Position numbers and translations under genes: made by a program. From assembly GCA_018401435.1 (NCBI GenBank), contig JAGYJW010000028.1, positions 1 to 64,000 of the forward strand: a stretch of DNA of 64,000 nucleotides. The letters run 5' to 3'. Positions within the stretch are counted from its first letter, which is position 1, and each line of letters begins with the position of its first letter. This document shows positions 31,925 through 40,092 of this stretch, in pieces. This stretch comes from Deltaproteobacteria bacterium (lineage in GTDB: Bacteria > Myxococcota_A > UBA796 > UBA2385). The notes beneath the pieces were generated by a model. That model saw only the letters and a list, made by a program, of their open reading frames with translations, did not search any database and was not told the origin of the DNA.

Positions 31925-33874
31925 ATGCGCCTGCCCCTGCTGCTCGTTCTGGCCGCCTGTTCCGACCCGGCCAGAGACTCGGCCGACCCCGGGGCCTTGC
32001 CCGCCCGCGACGGCCTGGAGCGGGCGCCCCTGACCGCCGCCTGCGACGATCAGGACGACGCACGCTGCATCCTGCCCTTCCCCAACAACCGCTTCGCGCG
32101 GCTCGATCCCACCAGTGTCGAGACGGGCCTGCGGCTGCAGATCGATCCGGCCTCCCTTGAAGGCCCCCCCGACGAGCCCGACTTCCTCAACACCCATGAC
32201 GGCTTCTCCCGCATCGGGTCGGTCATGACCGCCTGGGATGCCGACATCGACCCCTCCTGGCTGGGTGGCCTGGGCAAGCCCATCGCACTCGACGCCCCCA
32301 TCCGCCTGTTCAACGCCCAGCCGGATCACCCCGACTATGGGCAGCAGGTGCCGCTTTGGGCCGAGATCATCCAGGACCCGTCGGGCATGTCCCTGGTGAT
32401 GGCCCACCCGCTGCAGCCGATGGCCGAGAATGCCGATCACGTAGTGGTCATCACCGATGAGCTGGTCGATCTGGCCGGCGAGCCCCTGCCGCGCAGCGCC
32501 GACACGGCGGTGCTGCTGGGCCTGACCCCCGCCGCCGACGCCGCCCAGGAGGAGCTGGTCTGGTACCACGGCCCCACCCGGGCCTTGCTCGCCGAGGTCG
32601 GCATCGCGCGCGAGCAGGTGCTGCGAAGCTGGGACTTCACCACCCGCAGCCAGGACGATGTGTCCCGGCGACTGCTCGCCATGCTGGCGGGCGTGCAAGC
32701 TGCGAATGACGGCCTGGACGTGATCATCGACCGGGTGCAGGGCTCTGGCAACCCCGACGTGGCCATGGTGGTGGAGGGCCGCGTGACCGGCGTGCCCCTC
32801 TACCTGGACGCCGAGGATCGCTTTGTCTTCGACGCCGACCACCTGCCCACCATCACCGGTGAGAACGAGGCCGTCTTCCGCATCCTGGTGCCGGCGGGCG
32901 GCTATGACAGCCTGGATGGGCCCTACAAGATCAGCCTCTATGCCCACGGCACCGGCGGCGACTTTCACGACGACAGCATGGACGGCACCTTCGCTGCCAA
33001 TGGCGTGGCCAAGCTGGGCTTGCAGCTGGGGGCCTGGAATGGCACCGAGCTCTTCGACACCTTCGCCCGCGTGATGGCCATGAACCGCGGGGTCGAGCAG
33101 TCCACCGGGCAGCTGCTGCAGTCGCTGGTGGACGCCCACGCGGTCTACCAGACCCTCAACGGGCCCCTGGGTGAGGCCCTGATGGCGGCAGAGATTGGCG
33201 GTCAACCCAACCCTGCAGCCGGGCGCAGCTTTGATGCAGAGACGCCCCTGTGGACGGCGGGGTCCCTGGGCGGCACCCTGGGCGCCGTGGTGGGCGCCAC
33301 CTTCCCCGAGGTGCGCTTTGCCGCCATCAACGTGCCCGGCGGGGCCTGGACCCACTTCATCCCCCAGTCTTACCTCTACGATTGGATCATGAAGGGCGTG
33401 ATGGAGGGCAACTTTGGCGGCCCGGTAAACGCGCGCATCGCCATCGCGCTGAGCCAGGGCGGCTGGGATGACGTGGATGGCGGCGCCTGGTCCGATGTCA
33501 TCGCTGAAAAAGGCGTGGTCTTCCTCATGCAGGAGAGCGTGAACGACTCGGTGATGCCCAATGTAGGCACCGAGCTGCTGGCCCGCGCCCTGGGCGCCCA
33601 GCACGTCGGCGTGCCCTTGACCGCCATGCCCGGTGTGGGCGCGGTGGACGAGCTGACCGGCGCCACCGGCGTGACCCAATTCTGGGTGGACGACACCGGC
33701 CCCTACGATGTGCATGGCTTCGCCGCCAAGGACAGCCCCGCCGGGGACGCCGCGCTGGAGCAGATCTTCGGCTTTGCCCGCTCGGCCTGGTCCGGAACCG
33801 CCCACATCACGGTGCCCACCGGCTGTCAGGCCGTGCAGGCCGACGGCCGCTGCGATTTCCGCTCCGCCCGCTGA
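31925..33874 (+). CDS. VolA/Pla-1-like lipase lipoprotein (alpha/beta hydrolase)
   Basis: 649 residues from the ATG at 31925, which opens a lipobox (LLLVLAAC, Cys12). The N-terminal CILPFPNNRFARLDPTSVETGLRLQI...FLNTHDGFSRIGSVMTAW resembles the start of the VolA/Pla-1/cef extracellular lipases. The hydrolase core includes PYKISLYAHGTGGDFHDDSM (oxyanion-type loop) and a nucleophile elbow TAGSLGGTLGAVVGATFPEVR (A-G-S-L-G). A late Asp/His pair cannot be assigned with certainty. It probably hydrolyses esters of lipids at the cell surface. It is transcribed divergently from the GH13 lipoprotein, 79 bases apart. Confidence 0.8.
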   Translation: MRLPLLLVLAACSDPARDSADPGALPARDGLERAPLTAACDDQDDARCILPFPNNRFARLDPTSVETGLRLQIDPASLEGPPDEPDFLNTHDGFSRIGSVMTAWDADIDPSWLGGLGKPIALDAPIRLFNAQPDHPDYGQQVPLWAEIIQDPSGMSLVMAHPLQPMAENADHVVVITDELVDLAGEPLPRSADTAVLLGLTPAADAAQEELVWYHGPTRALLAEVGIAREQVLRSWDFTTRSQDDVSRRLLAMLAGVQAANDGLDVIIDRVQGSGNPDVAMVVEGRVTGVPLYLDAEDRFVFDADHLPTITGENEAVFRILVPAGGYDSLDGPYKISLYAHGTGGDFHDDSMDGTFAANGVAKLGLQLGAWNGTELFDTFARVMAMNRGVEQSTGQLLQSLVDAHAVYQTLNGPLGEALMAAEIGGQPNPAAGRSFDAETPLWTAGSLGGTLGAVVGATFPEVRFAAINVPGGAWTHFIPQSYLYDWIMKGVMEGNFGGPVNARIAIALSQGGWDDVDGGAWSDVIAEKGVVFLMQESVNDSVMPNVGTELLARALGAQHVGVPLTAMPGVGAVDELTGATGVTQFWVDDTGPYDVHGFAAKDSPAGDAALEQIFGFARSAWSGTAHITVPTGCQAVQADGRCDFRSAR

Positions 33875-33919
33875 CCCCGCCCAGACCCTTGGCCTCCGAA
33901 TCGGGCTAAGGCGAGGGCG

Positions 33920-35431
33920 ATGGACAGCTTGCCCCCCTCCAGCCTCAGCTTCTTCGAGCTTGTGCAGCCCGTCGGCCGGGGGGCCATGGGTGAGGTGTGG
34001 CTGGCCGAACACAAGCAGGGCCGGGCGCGCGTTGCCATCAAGTTCCTCCACCTGGGCGAGGAGCAGGGACAGGACGCCCGCGAGGCCCTGAGCAACGAGG
34101 TGCGGGCCTGCGCCCACCTGGCCCACCCCAACATCGTCACCGTGCTCGATCACGGGCTGGTGGACCTGCGGGGGCGGGCGGCCAGCGAGGGCCGCATCGC
34201 CGTTGGAACGCCCTATCTGGTGATGGAATTCATCCCCGGGCGCTCCCTGCAGACCGTGGTGGGGCGCATGGCCTGGGCCAGCATGCGCGAGGTGCTACTG
34301 GTGCTGCTGGACGCCCTGGCCCACAGCCACGCCCGCGGCGTGATTCACCGCGACTTGAAGCCCGGCAACGTGCTGTTGCGCCAGCCGCCCATGTCCGAGA
34401 CCACGGGCTTTCTGCCCCCCGAACCGCTGCTCACCGACTTCGGCGTGGCCCAGGCCCTCACCGGCCGCGGCCAGGGCACCCGCGCGGTGGTGGGCACGCC
34501 GGCCTATATGGCGCCCGAGCAGCTGCAGGCCCGGTGGCGGGATCAGGGCCCCTGGACCGACCTCTACTCGATCGGTTGTCTGGCCTGGAGCCTGGCCACG
34601 GGCTTTCCGCCCTTTGGGCGGGGCCGCAGCTTTGAAGAGAACCGCGACGCCCACCTGGGCAGCCCGCCGCCTGCCTTTGAACCCATGATGCCGGTCCCCC
34701 CTGGCTTTGAGGGTTGGTTGCGTCGGCTGTTGGAGAAGGATCCGGGCCAACGTTATGCCCGCGCCGCCGATGCTGCAGTGGGCCTGCTGGCCATGCCGGG
34801 CACGCCACCCCGGGTGGCACCCCCCTGCGCCCACGCTGCCGCCGCTGCCGGGTGCAACAGAGCCACCGGGGCCCGCCTGCAGGCGCTGGACGCCGACGCC
34901 TTGACGCTGCCGCCGGGGATGACGCCGCGCCTGCTGCCGCCCTCCCGCCCGCGGCGCCTTCCCGGGCGGTGGGCGGCGCCATGCCGCCTCGGGTCTTCCC
35001 CAAGCCCATTCAGGCCGAGTGGCGGAGCCCCCGTCCCCCCACCCTCCCGGCCCAGCTGCTGGGGGTGGGGCTCAACCTCTATGGGCTGCGCGATGTGCCC
35101 ATGGTGGGCCGCACGTCGGAGCGGCAGGCCCTCTGGGATGCCCTGCGCGCCGTCGATCAAGAGAAGGCCGCCCGCGCCGTGCTGCTCGAAGGCGCCAGCG
35201 GCAGCGGCACCACCCGCCTGGGGCGCTGGCTCTGTGAGCGGGCCCACGAGCTGGGGGCGGCCATCGACCTGCGCGCCCCGCCAGGTGGCGACGACGGCAC
35301 CAGCGGCGTGGGCGAGATGCTGGCCCGGCACTTCCGCGTGGAGGGCATGGCCGCAGAGCCCCGGGCGCGGCGCCTCGACCGGGTGCTGTCGGACCATGGC
35401 TTCCTCGACCCCTCCGAACGCCGCGCCATGA
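33920..35431 (+). CDS. Serine/threonine protein kinase, N-terminal part of a frameshifted kinase-ATPase
   Basis: The frame starts at ATG 33920 (GAGGG just upstream). Residues 1-300 are a complete Hanks-type kinase: GRGAMGEVWLAEH, VAIKFLH (Lys), GVIHRDLKPGNVLL, LLTDFGVAQ, GTPAYMAPEQL and WTDLYSIGCLAW. After a Pro/Ala-rich linker the track frame becomes low-complexity nonsense (WAAPCRLGSSPSPFRPSGG) from about 34970 and stops at 35431. The sensible continuation is in the next frame (see 34981-36684), so one base appears to be missing near 34967-34975 in a G-rich tract (gggcggtgggcggc). The intact protein would be a cytosolic kinase fused to an AAA-type regulatory module, a common myxobacterial layout. 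Confidence 0.9.
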   Translation: MDSLPPSSLSFFELVQPVGRGAMGEVWLAEHKQGRARVAIKFLHLGEEQGQDAREALSNEVRACAHLAHPNIVTVLDHGLVDLRGRAASEGRIAVGTPYLVMEFIPGRSLQTVVGRMAWASMREVLLVLLDALAHSHARGVIHRDLKPGNVLLRQPPMSETTGFLPPEPLLTDFGVAQALTGRGQGTRAVVGTPAYMAPEQLQARWRDQGPWTDLYSIGCLAWSLATGFPPFGRGRSFEENRDAHLGSPPPAFEPMMPVPPGFEGWLRRLLEKDPGQRYARAADAAVGLLAMPGTPPRVAPPCAHAAAAAGCNRATGARLQALDADALTLPPGMTPRLLPPSRPRRLPGRWAAPCRLGSSPSPFRPSGGAPVPPPSRPSCWGWGSTSMGCAMCPWWAARRSGRPSGMPCAPSIKRRPPAPCCSKAPAAAAPPAWGAGSVSGPTSWGRPSTCAPRQVATTAPAAWARCWPGTSAWRAWPQSPGRGASTGCCRTMASSTPPNAAP

Positions 35432-36684
35432 CCGAGCTGATCGGCCCCGGCGACGGCCAACGCAGCGCCCCCCACACCCTGTCCAACCCCGGCGAACGCT
35501 ACCGCCTGGTCGCCCGCCTGCTGCGCGCCATCTCGCGGGGTCCCCAGGGGCCGCGTCCCCTCATCGTCTTCCTGGACGACGCCCGCTGGAGCCCCGACAG
35601 CCTCGAACTCACCCGGGCCCTGCTCGACCTGCCGGCCAAACGCAACCTGCCGGTGCTGGTGGTGCTGGCCCTGGGCCAGGGCGGCGCCGACCGCGCGGCC
35701 CAGCTGCGGCTGCTGGACAGCTTGCGGGCCCACCCCCGGGCGACCACCCTGAGTGTGCCGCCCCTGCCCCCCGAAGACCACGAGGAGCTGGTGCGCCTGC
35801 TGCTGGGCATGGACGACGCGCTGGTGAGCAGCCTCGCCAGAAGAACCGCGGGCAATCCCCATTATGCGGTTGAGCTGATCCAGGACTGGGTGGCCAATGG
35901 CAAGCTGCAGGTGGGGCCCCAGGGCTTCAAGCTGCGGGCGGGGGTCGAGGTCATCATGCCTCCGGATCTGCAGCAGACCTGGCGGGCCCAGGTCGAACGC
36001 CAGCTCGCCCGCCTCACGCCCGAAGAGGTGCGCGCGCTGGAGCTTGCTGCGGCCCTGGGCAACCAGGTGGACGATGAAGAGTGGCGCGACGTCTGTGCAT
36101 TGACCAGCACCAACCCTTCGCCGCGCCTGCGCGCCCAGCTCCTGGACAGCCAGATCGCCCGTCTCAGCGGGAATGCGACCGGCTGGTCCTTCTCCAACCC
36201 CATGTACCGCGAGGTGCTGGAGCTGCGCAGCAACCAGGCTGGCCGACTCAAGCGCATTCACCTGGCCTGTGCCCGCATGTTGGAGGCCCGCCGCGGCCTG
36301 GTGCCCGGCGCCTGGGAGCGGCTGGGCGTGCACCTGCTGCTGGGCGGCCAACCCATCCCGGCCACGGCGGCCTTGCTGCATGGGGCGGTCGAGCGCCTGG
36401 AGCGCGGGCAGCTGGTGGATGCCGAGCAGCTGCTGGACAAGCGGCAAGAGGTGCTGCGGCGCCTGCGCCTGCCCACCGAGGACGCCTTGTGGGGCCAGGG
36501 CTGGGTGCTGACCGCTCGGCTCTATCGCCTGACCGACCGCAAGACCGAGGCCCGCGAGCTGGCCGAGCGCGCCCTGGCTTCCGCCACACGCAACCGCTGG
36601 GCCGCGGTGCAGGCCGACGCCGAAGCCGAGCTGGCCGCCTTGGCCGCGGGCCCGCTTCCGCCCACGGACTCCTTGTCCGGCTGA
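34981..36684 (+). CDS. AAA_16-type ATPase and helical-repeat part of the frameshifted kinase
   Basis: This frame is one base off the kinase frame. It reads AMPPRVFPKPIQAEWRSP, then LLGVGLNLYGLRDVPMVGRTSERQALWDALRAV, the standard AAA_16 entry, with a P-loop LLEGASGSGTTRLG (Thr-Thr instead of Lys-Ser/Thr in the GKS/T position) and a Walker B-like LIVFLDDARW. The second half is alpha-helical (LERGQLVDAEQLLDKRQEV; TEARELAERAL) with TPR character. An ATG at 34981 could start it, but there is no ribosome site. I treat it as the C-terminal half of the kinase at 33920. The absent P-loop Lys suggests weak or no ATP hydrolysis. Confidence 0.82.
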   Translation: MPPRVFPKPIQAEWRSPRPPTLPAQLLGVGLNLYGLRDVPMVGRTSERQALWDALRAVDQEKAARAVLLEGASGSGTTRLGRWLCERAHELGAAIDLRAPPGGDDGTSGVGEMLARHFRVEGMAAEPRARRLDRVLSDHGFLDPSERRAMTELIGPGDGQRSAPHTLSNPGERYRLVARLLRAISRGPQGPRPLIVFLDDARWSPDSLELTRALLDLPAKRNLPVLVVLALGQGGADRAAQLRLLDSLRAHPRATTLSVPPLPPEDHEELVRLLLGMDDALVSSLARRTAGNPHYAVELIQDWVANGKLQVGPQGFKLRAGVEVIMPPDLQQTWRAQVERQLARLTPEEVRALELAAALGNQVDDEEWRDVCALTSTNPSPRLRAQLLDSQIARLSGNATGWSFSNPMYREVLELRSNQAGRLKRIHLACARMLEARRGLVPGAWERLGVHLLLGGQPIPATAALLHGAVERLERGQLVDAEQLLDKRQEVLRRLRLPTEDALWGQGWVLTARLYRLTDRKTEARELAERALASATRNRWAAVQADAEAELAALAAGPLPPTDSLSG

Positions 36685-36793
36685 GCCCAGGGGCCTGGCT
36701 TCTGGGTTGGAGCGGAGGGCCCAGGCGCCTTTCGGGCTCATGGGGGGCAGGGTCCGATCCGTCCCCCGAGGGCACCCGACCGATGGAGGCCCC

Positions 36794-37627
36794 GTGAATG
36801 AAGAGCTGATCCAGGCTCCCGATCCGCGGGACGATTCCTACCGCATCGACGATTTTGGCGACCGCGCGGCCGAGCTGGCGCGCCTGGAGCGCCAGGCCCG
36901 CGTGGCCTTGCCCCTGGAGATCGCCCAGCTGCGGCGCATCGGCATCCAGCCGGCCGACAAGGTGCTGGACGTGGGCTGTGGCCCTGGGATCTTGAGCGAG
37001 GCCATCGCCGCCCTCGTCCCCGATGGGCGCGTGGTGGGTATCGACGCCGATCGCGGCCTGCTGATGGGCGCACGGCGCCGTGTGGCGGCCGCCGGCGGGG
37101 GCAACCTGCGCTTCGTGCAGGCCCTCGTCGATGACATCCCGATTGAAAACGATAGCTTCGACCTCGCCTATGCCCGATTTCTCTTCCAGCACCTGCCCCG
37201 CCCCGTCGCGGCCTTGACCGAGCTGCGGCGGGTGATTCGACCCGGGGGACGGGTGGTGGTGGTAGACACCGACGATGGCGGCCTGGTGCTGCACCCCGCC
37301 CCGCAAGGGCTGCCCGCGCTGCTGGCGCGCACCCAGGCGGCCCAGGCCCGGCGCGGCGGAGATCGCGCAGTGGGCCGCAAGCTGCGCGGCCATATGATCG
37401 CTGCGGGCCTGCGGGAGGTGCGGGTGGAGGTGGTGCCCTTCAGCTCCGAGCAGGTGGGCATGCAGGTCTTTCTCGACATCTGCCTGGGCTTCAAGGGGCA
37501 GCTGCTCGCTGCATCGGGCGAGGACCCCGAAGCGACAGGCAAGACCCTGGCCGAGGCCCGCGCCTTGGTGGACCGCCCCGACGCCTTTGGCCACGCCCTG
37601 GTCTATGTGGCGGTGGGCGTCGTCTGA
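36794..37627 (+). CDS. Class I SAM-dependent methyltransferase
   Basis: 277 residues from the GTG at 36794, which has GGAGG four bases upstream; the longer track start lacks a ribosome site. The SAM-binding motif I is VLDVGCGPGILSEAIAALV, motif II VVGIDAD, and motif IV/post-I blocks are DSFDLAYARFLFQHLPRPVAALTELRRVIRPGGRVVVVDTD. This is the ubiquinone/menaquinone-biosynthesis-like Methyltransf_11/31 type; the acceptor is unknown. It follows the kinase/ATPase locus by 109 bases on the same strand and converges with the gene at 37646. Confidence 0.92.
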   Translation: MNEELIQAPDPRDDSYRIDDFGDRAAELARLERQARVALPLEIAQLRRIGIQPADKVLDVGCGPGILSEAIAALVPDGRVVGIDADRGLLMGARRRVAAAGGGNLRFVQALVDDIPIENDSFDLAYARFLFQHLPRPVAALTELRRVIRPGGRVVVVDTDDGGLVLHPAPQGLPALLARTQAAQARRGGDRAVGRKLRGHMIAAGLREVRVEVVPFSSEQVGMQVFLDICLGFKGQLLAASGEDPEATGKTLAEARALVDRPDAFGHALVYVAVGVV

Positions 37628-37645
37628 TCGCCCGGTGTGCGCCGA

Positions 37646-38275
37646 TCAGGACTGGGAGGCCGGCGCGATGCGGGGCTCGGTGGAGGCCAGGGCGATCCAG
37701 GACAACACCGGGATGCCACAGCACATCAGCGCCACCACCGCGGCGTTGATCGCCATGAAGAAGCCGGCAAAGGTGCCCAGCAGGCTGCCTTGTTCCGGGC
37801 CTTGCCTGGCGAGGGCGGCGGCGTCGATGACCTGCCGGGTCTTGGGCCAGAAGGCCCGCCCATAGAAGGCGCCATCCTGCATGGCTACCCGTTCTTCGGT
37901 CACGACCACGGGGTGCCAGGTCTGGGCAAAGCCCTTCTTGACCGTGGCCTGGCCATAGGTCAGCGCGTCGGCTTCGGCCGCCTCGGCCAACCACACATCC
38001 ACCAAGGCCCAGGCGTGCTGGAAGCCGCGTGGAATGCGCCCGTTGTCGTGTTCCCGGAAGCGCTCCAGCAACTCCGTGTAGCCGCCCTGCATGTCGTCTT
38101 TGGCCAGCTGCTGGACGCGCCGGACCCGCACCAGGGTGGTCAGCCGCGAGAAGACATCCCAGTGCCAGCGGCGCCGCATGGCCACAAAGCCATCGGGCAG
38201 CTTTTCGACCACCACAAAGCCAATCTCTTCGAGGGCTTGTTGGCGCCGGTGGAGGTCAAAGGGGGCGGGGCCCAT
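37646..38275 (-). CDS. Conserved-looking hypothetical membrane-tail protein
   Basis: 209 residues; ATG at 38275 with GGAG five bases upstream. The first 150 residues are mixed alpha/beta and rich in Arg/Trp/Val (ALEEIGFVVVEKLPDGFVAMRRRWHWDVFSRLTTLVRVRRVQQL) with no motif I can name. One hydrophobic helix near the C-terminus (LLGTFAGFFMAINAAVVALMCCGIPVLSWIAL) probably anchors the protein in the inner membrane with the bulk in the cytosol (no signal peptide). Neighbours are a methyltransferase (convergent) and a lipoprotein (divergent, 81 bases away). No function is proposed. Confidence 0.7.
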   Translation of the reverse strand: MGPAPFDLHRRQQALEEIGFVVVEKLPDGFVAMRRRWHWDVFSRLTTLVRVRRVQQLAKDDMQGGYTELLERFREHDNGRIPRGFQHAWALVDVWLAEAAEADALTYGQATVKKGFAQTWHPVVVTEERVAMQDGAFYGRAFWPKTRQVIDAAALARQGPEQGSLLGTFAGFFMAINAAVVALMCCGIPVLSWIALASTEPRIAPASQS

Positions 38276-38356
38276 GGCTTCTCCGGGTGGGGGCAGGCGC
38301 CGGCCGGGCGGGTGGCGGCGCAGTGCAGTAGACTGGCAGCTTCACATGGAGGCTTC

Positions 38357-39130
38357 ATGCGCGCACTTCTCCCCATCCTGCTCCTCGCCCTCGCGGCATG
38401 CTCCCCAGCCGACGCCGACAAGTCCGACACCGGTGATATCAGCGGCGATGGCACCTGATGGCACGATGGCACGATGCCCGATGGCACCGATGGCACCGAT
38501 GGCACCGATGGCACCGATGGCACCGATGGCACCGATGGGGGCGGCGACTTCGACGCCACCCAGGTCGAGGGCAAGGCCTACGCCATCGATCTCGCCGAAG
38601 CCACCTGGGTTCAGCCCGCCGGCGTCGGCGACCTGCTGGGTGGCTCCTTGGAGCAGAACCTGCTGCTGGGCGTCGATAGCGCCGATGGCACCTCCATCAG
38701 CTTCATCTCCACCCTGACCACCTCCCTGACCGATCTCAACCAGGATCCCTGCCAGGTCACCCAGGACATCTCGGGCGACTTCAGCGGCGCGCCGGCCTTC
38801 GAGGTCAACGAGCCGGTGCTCAACGTGGGCGTCAGCGGATCGGTGATCCCCTTGCGGGACTTCAGCTTCAACGCCAGCTTCTCGGATGATGGCAGCGCGA
38901 TCGACGATGGCACCCTGGTGGCCGAGATCGACGTGCGCGATGTGGGCCCCCTGGTGGGCTACGACAACCCCGATGACATCTGCGATCTGGTGGTCTTCCT
39001 GGGCACCTCTTGCGTGGCCTGCAGCGATGCTTCGGGCACCTACTGCCTGGACACCGAGATCACCAACTTGCAGGGCCCCGCCGCCGACACCGTGGTGGAG
39101 CGCATCACCACGCCCCCCTCGGGCTGCTGA
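38357..39130 (+). pseudogene. Lipoprotein with DGT repeat, interrupted by an in-frame TGA
   Basis: ATG 38357 (GGAGG five bases upstream) encodes a lipobox signal MRALLPILLLALAAC (Cys15) followed by an acidic stretch. The frame hits a TGA at 38456-38458, then continues in the same frame from W-H into MPDGTDGTDGTDGTDGTDGTDGG and a 190-residue acidic secreted domain to 39130 (track ORF 38474-39130). The stop falls where irregular copies of the 9-base unit GATGGCACC have lost or gained bases, so paired indels rather than a point mutation explain it. The mature domain (VSGSVIPLRDFSFNASFSDDGSAIDDGTLVAEIDV) resembles no family I know. Genuine truncation and assembly error are both possible. Confidence 0.7.
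38447..38539 (+). repeat. Tandem 9-base repeat GATGGCACC (Asp-Gly-Thr) with irregular 5' copies
   Basis: Six exact copies of GATGGCACC lie at 38480-38533. The copies before them are irregular: one perfect unit at 38447-38455, then a stray T, two 8-base units and a 7-base unit (total 33 bases). The irregular part creates the TGA at 38456-38458 while keeping the frame. Slippage-prone DNA inside a surface lipoprotein gene. Confidence 0.85.
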
Positions 39131-39138
39131 TCTCTGCG

Positions 39139-40068
39139 TTGTCGGCCAGCGACCCGCCGGATCCAGGCAGGGTCCGAGCCTGGCTGCAGGACCTCCAGGG
39201 CCGCATCTGCGCGGGCCTGGAGGCTGTGGATGGGCAGGCGCGCTTTGTCCCGGACCGAGAGGATCGGGGCGAGGCCGGCCTGTCGGATCCCCGGGTGCTC
39301 GAAGATGGGCCGGTGATCGAGCGCGCAGCGGTCAACTTTACGCACAGTCGCGGCGCGGGATTGCCAGAGGCCGCCACCCAGCGCCACCCCCAGCTTGCGG
39401 GGCTCCCCTTCGAGGCCGTGTCGCTGTCGCTGATCGTTCACCCCCGCAACCCCTACGCGCCCACCACCCACGCCAACTTTCGCTGCTTTGTGGCGGGTGC
39501 GCCGGGCGAGCCGGCGGCATGGTGGGTGGGGGGCGGCTTCGACCTCACGCCCTACTACGGCTTTGATGAAGACACGGTGGCCTGGCATCGGGCGGCCCGG
39601 GCGGCCTGTACGCCGTCGGGTCCGGGGGTTCACGCCGACCTGAAGGCGCGTTGCGACGCCTACTTCCACCTGGACCACCGCAACGAGCAGCGCGGGGTCG
39701 GCGGCATCTTCTTCGACGATTGGACCGAGGGGGGATGGACGGCCAGCCTGGGCCTGTTGCAGCGGGTGGGCGAGGCCTTCTGGCCGGCCTACCGCCCCAT
39801 CCTGGTGGCGCGCAGCGCCATGCCCTATGGCGAGAGTCAGCGGCGCTGGCAGCTCATCCGCCGGGGCCGCTACGTCGAGTTCAACCTGATCCAGGACCGC
39901 GGCACCCGCTATGGCCTGCAGTCCGGACGCCGCATCGAGGCGGTCTTGGGATCGATGCCGCCAGCGGTGGCCTGGGCCTACCAGCACCAGCCGACCCCGG
40001 GCAGCCCCGAGGCCGAGCTGCTCAGCCGCTACCTGGTGCCGCGGGACTGGCTGGCTGACGGGGTCTGA
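39139..40068 (+). CDS. hemF: Coproporphyrinogen III oxidase, aerobic
   Basis: 309 residues using a TTG at 39139; no better start exists and E. coli HemF has 299. Diagnostic blocks are RAAVNFTHSRG, VSLSLIVHPRNPYAPTTHANFRCF (active-site region), WWVGGGFDLTPYYGFDEDTVAWHR and AYFHLDHRNEQRGVGGIFFDDW. The enzyme uses O2 to decarboxylate two propionates of coproporphyrinogen III to vinyls in heme synthesis, in the cytosol. It starts eight bases after the stop of the lipoprotein gene and converges with the acidic repeat lipoprotein. No other heme genes are near. Its presence implies aerobic growth. Confidence 0.95.
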   Translation: MSASDPPDPGRVRAWLQDLQGRICAGLEAVDGQARFVPDREDRGEAGLSDPRVLEDGPVIERAAVNFTHSRGAGLPEAATQRHPQLAGLPFEAVSLSLIVHPRNPYAPTTHANFRCFVAGAPGEPAAWWVGGGFDLTPYYGFDEDTVAWHRAARAACTPSGPGVHADLKARCDAYFHLDHRNEQRGVGGIFFDDWTEGGWTASLGLLQRVGEAFWPAYRPILVARSAMPYGESQRRWQLIRRGRYVEFNLIQDRGTRYGLQSGRRIEAVLGSMPPAVAWAYQHQPTPGSPEAELLSRYLVPRDWLADGV

Positions 40069-40092
40069 TCCCCGCCGGCCAGCCCCCGTGCT

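Noticed and set aside
38456-38458. TGA as a selenocysteine or read-through codon
   Set aside because: It lies in a degenerate repeat with several indels and no SECIS-like structure is evident; slippage or sequencing error is simpler.
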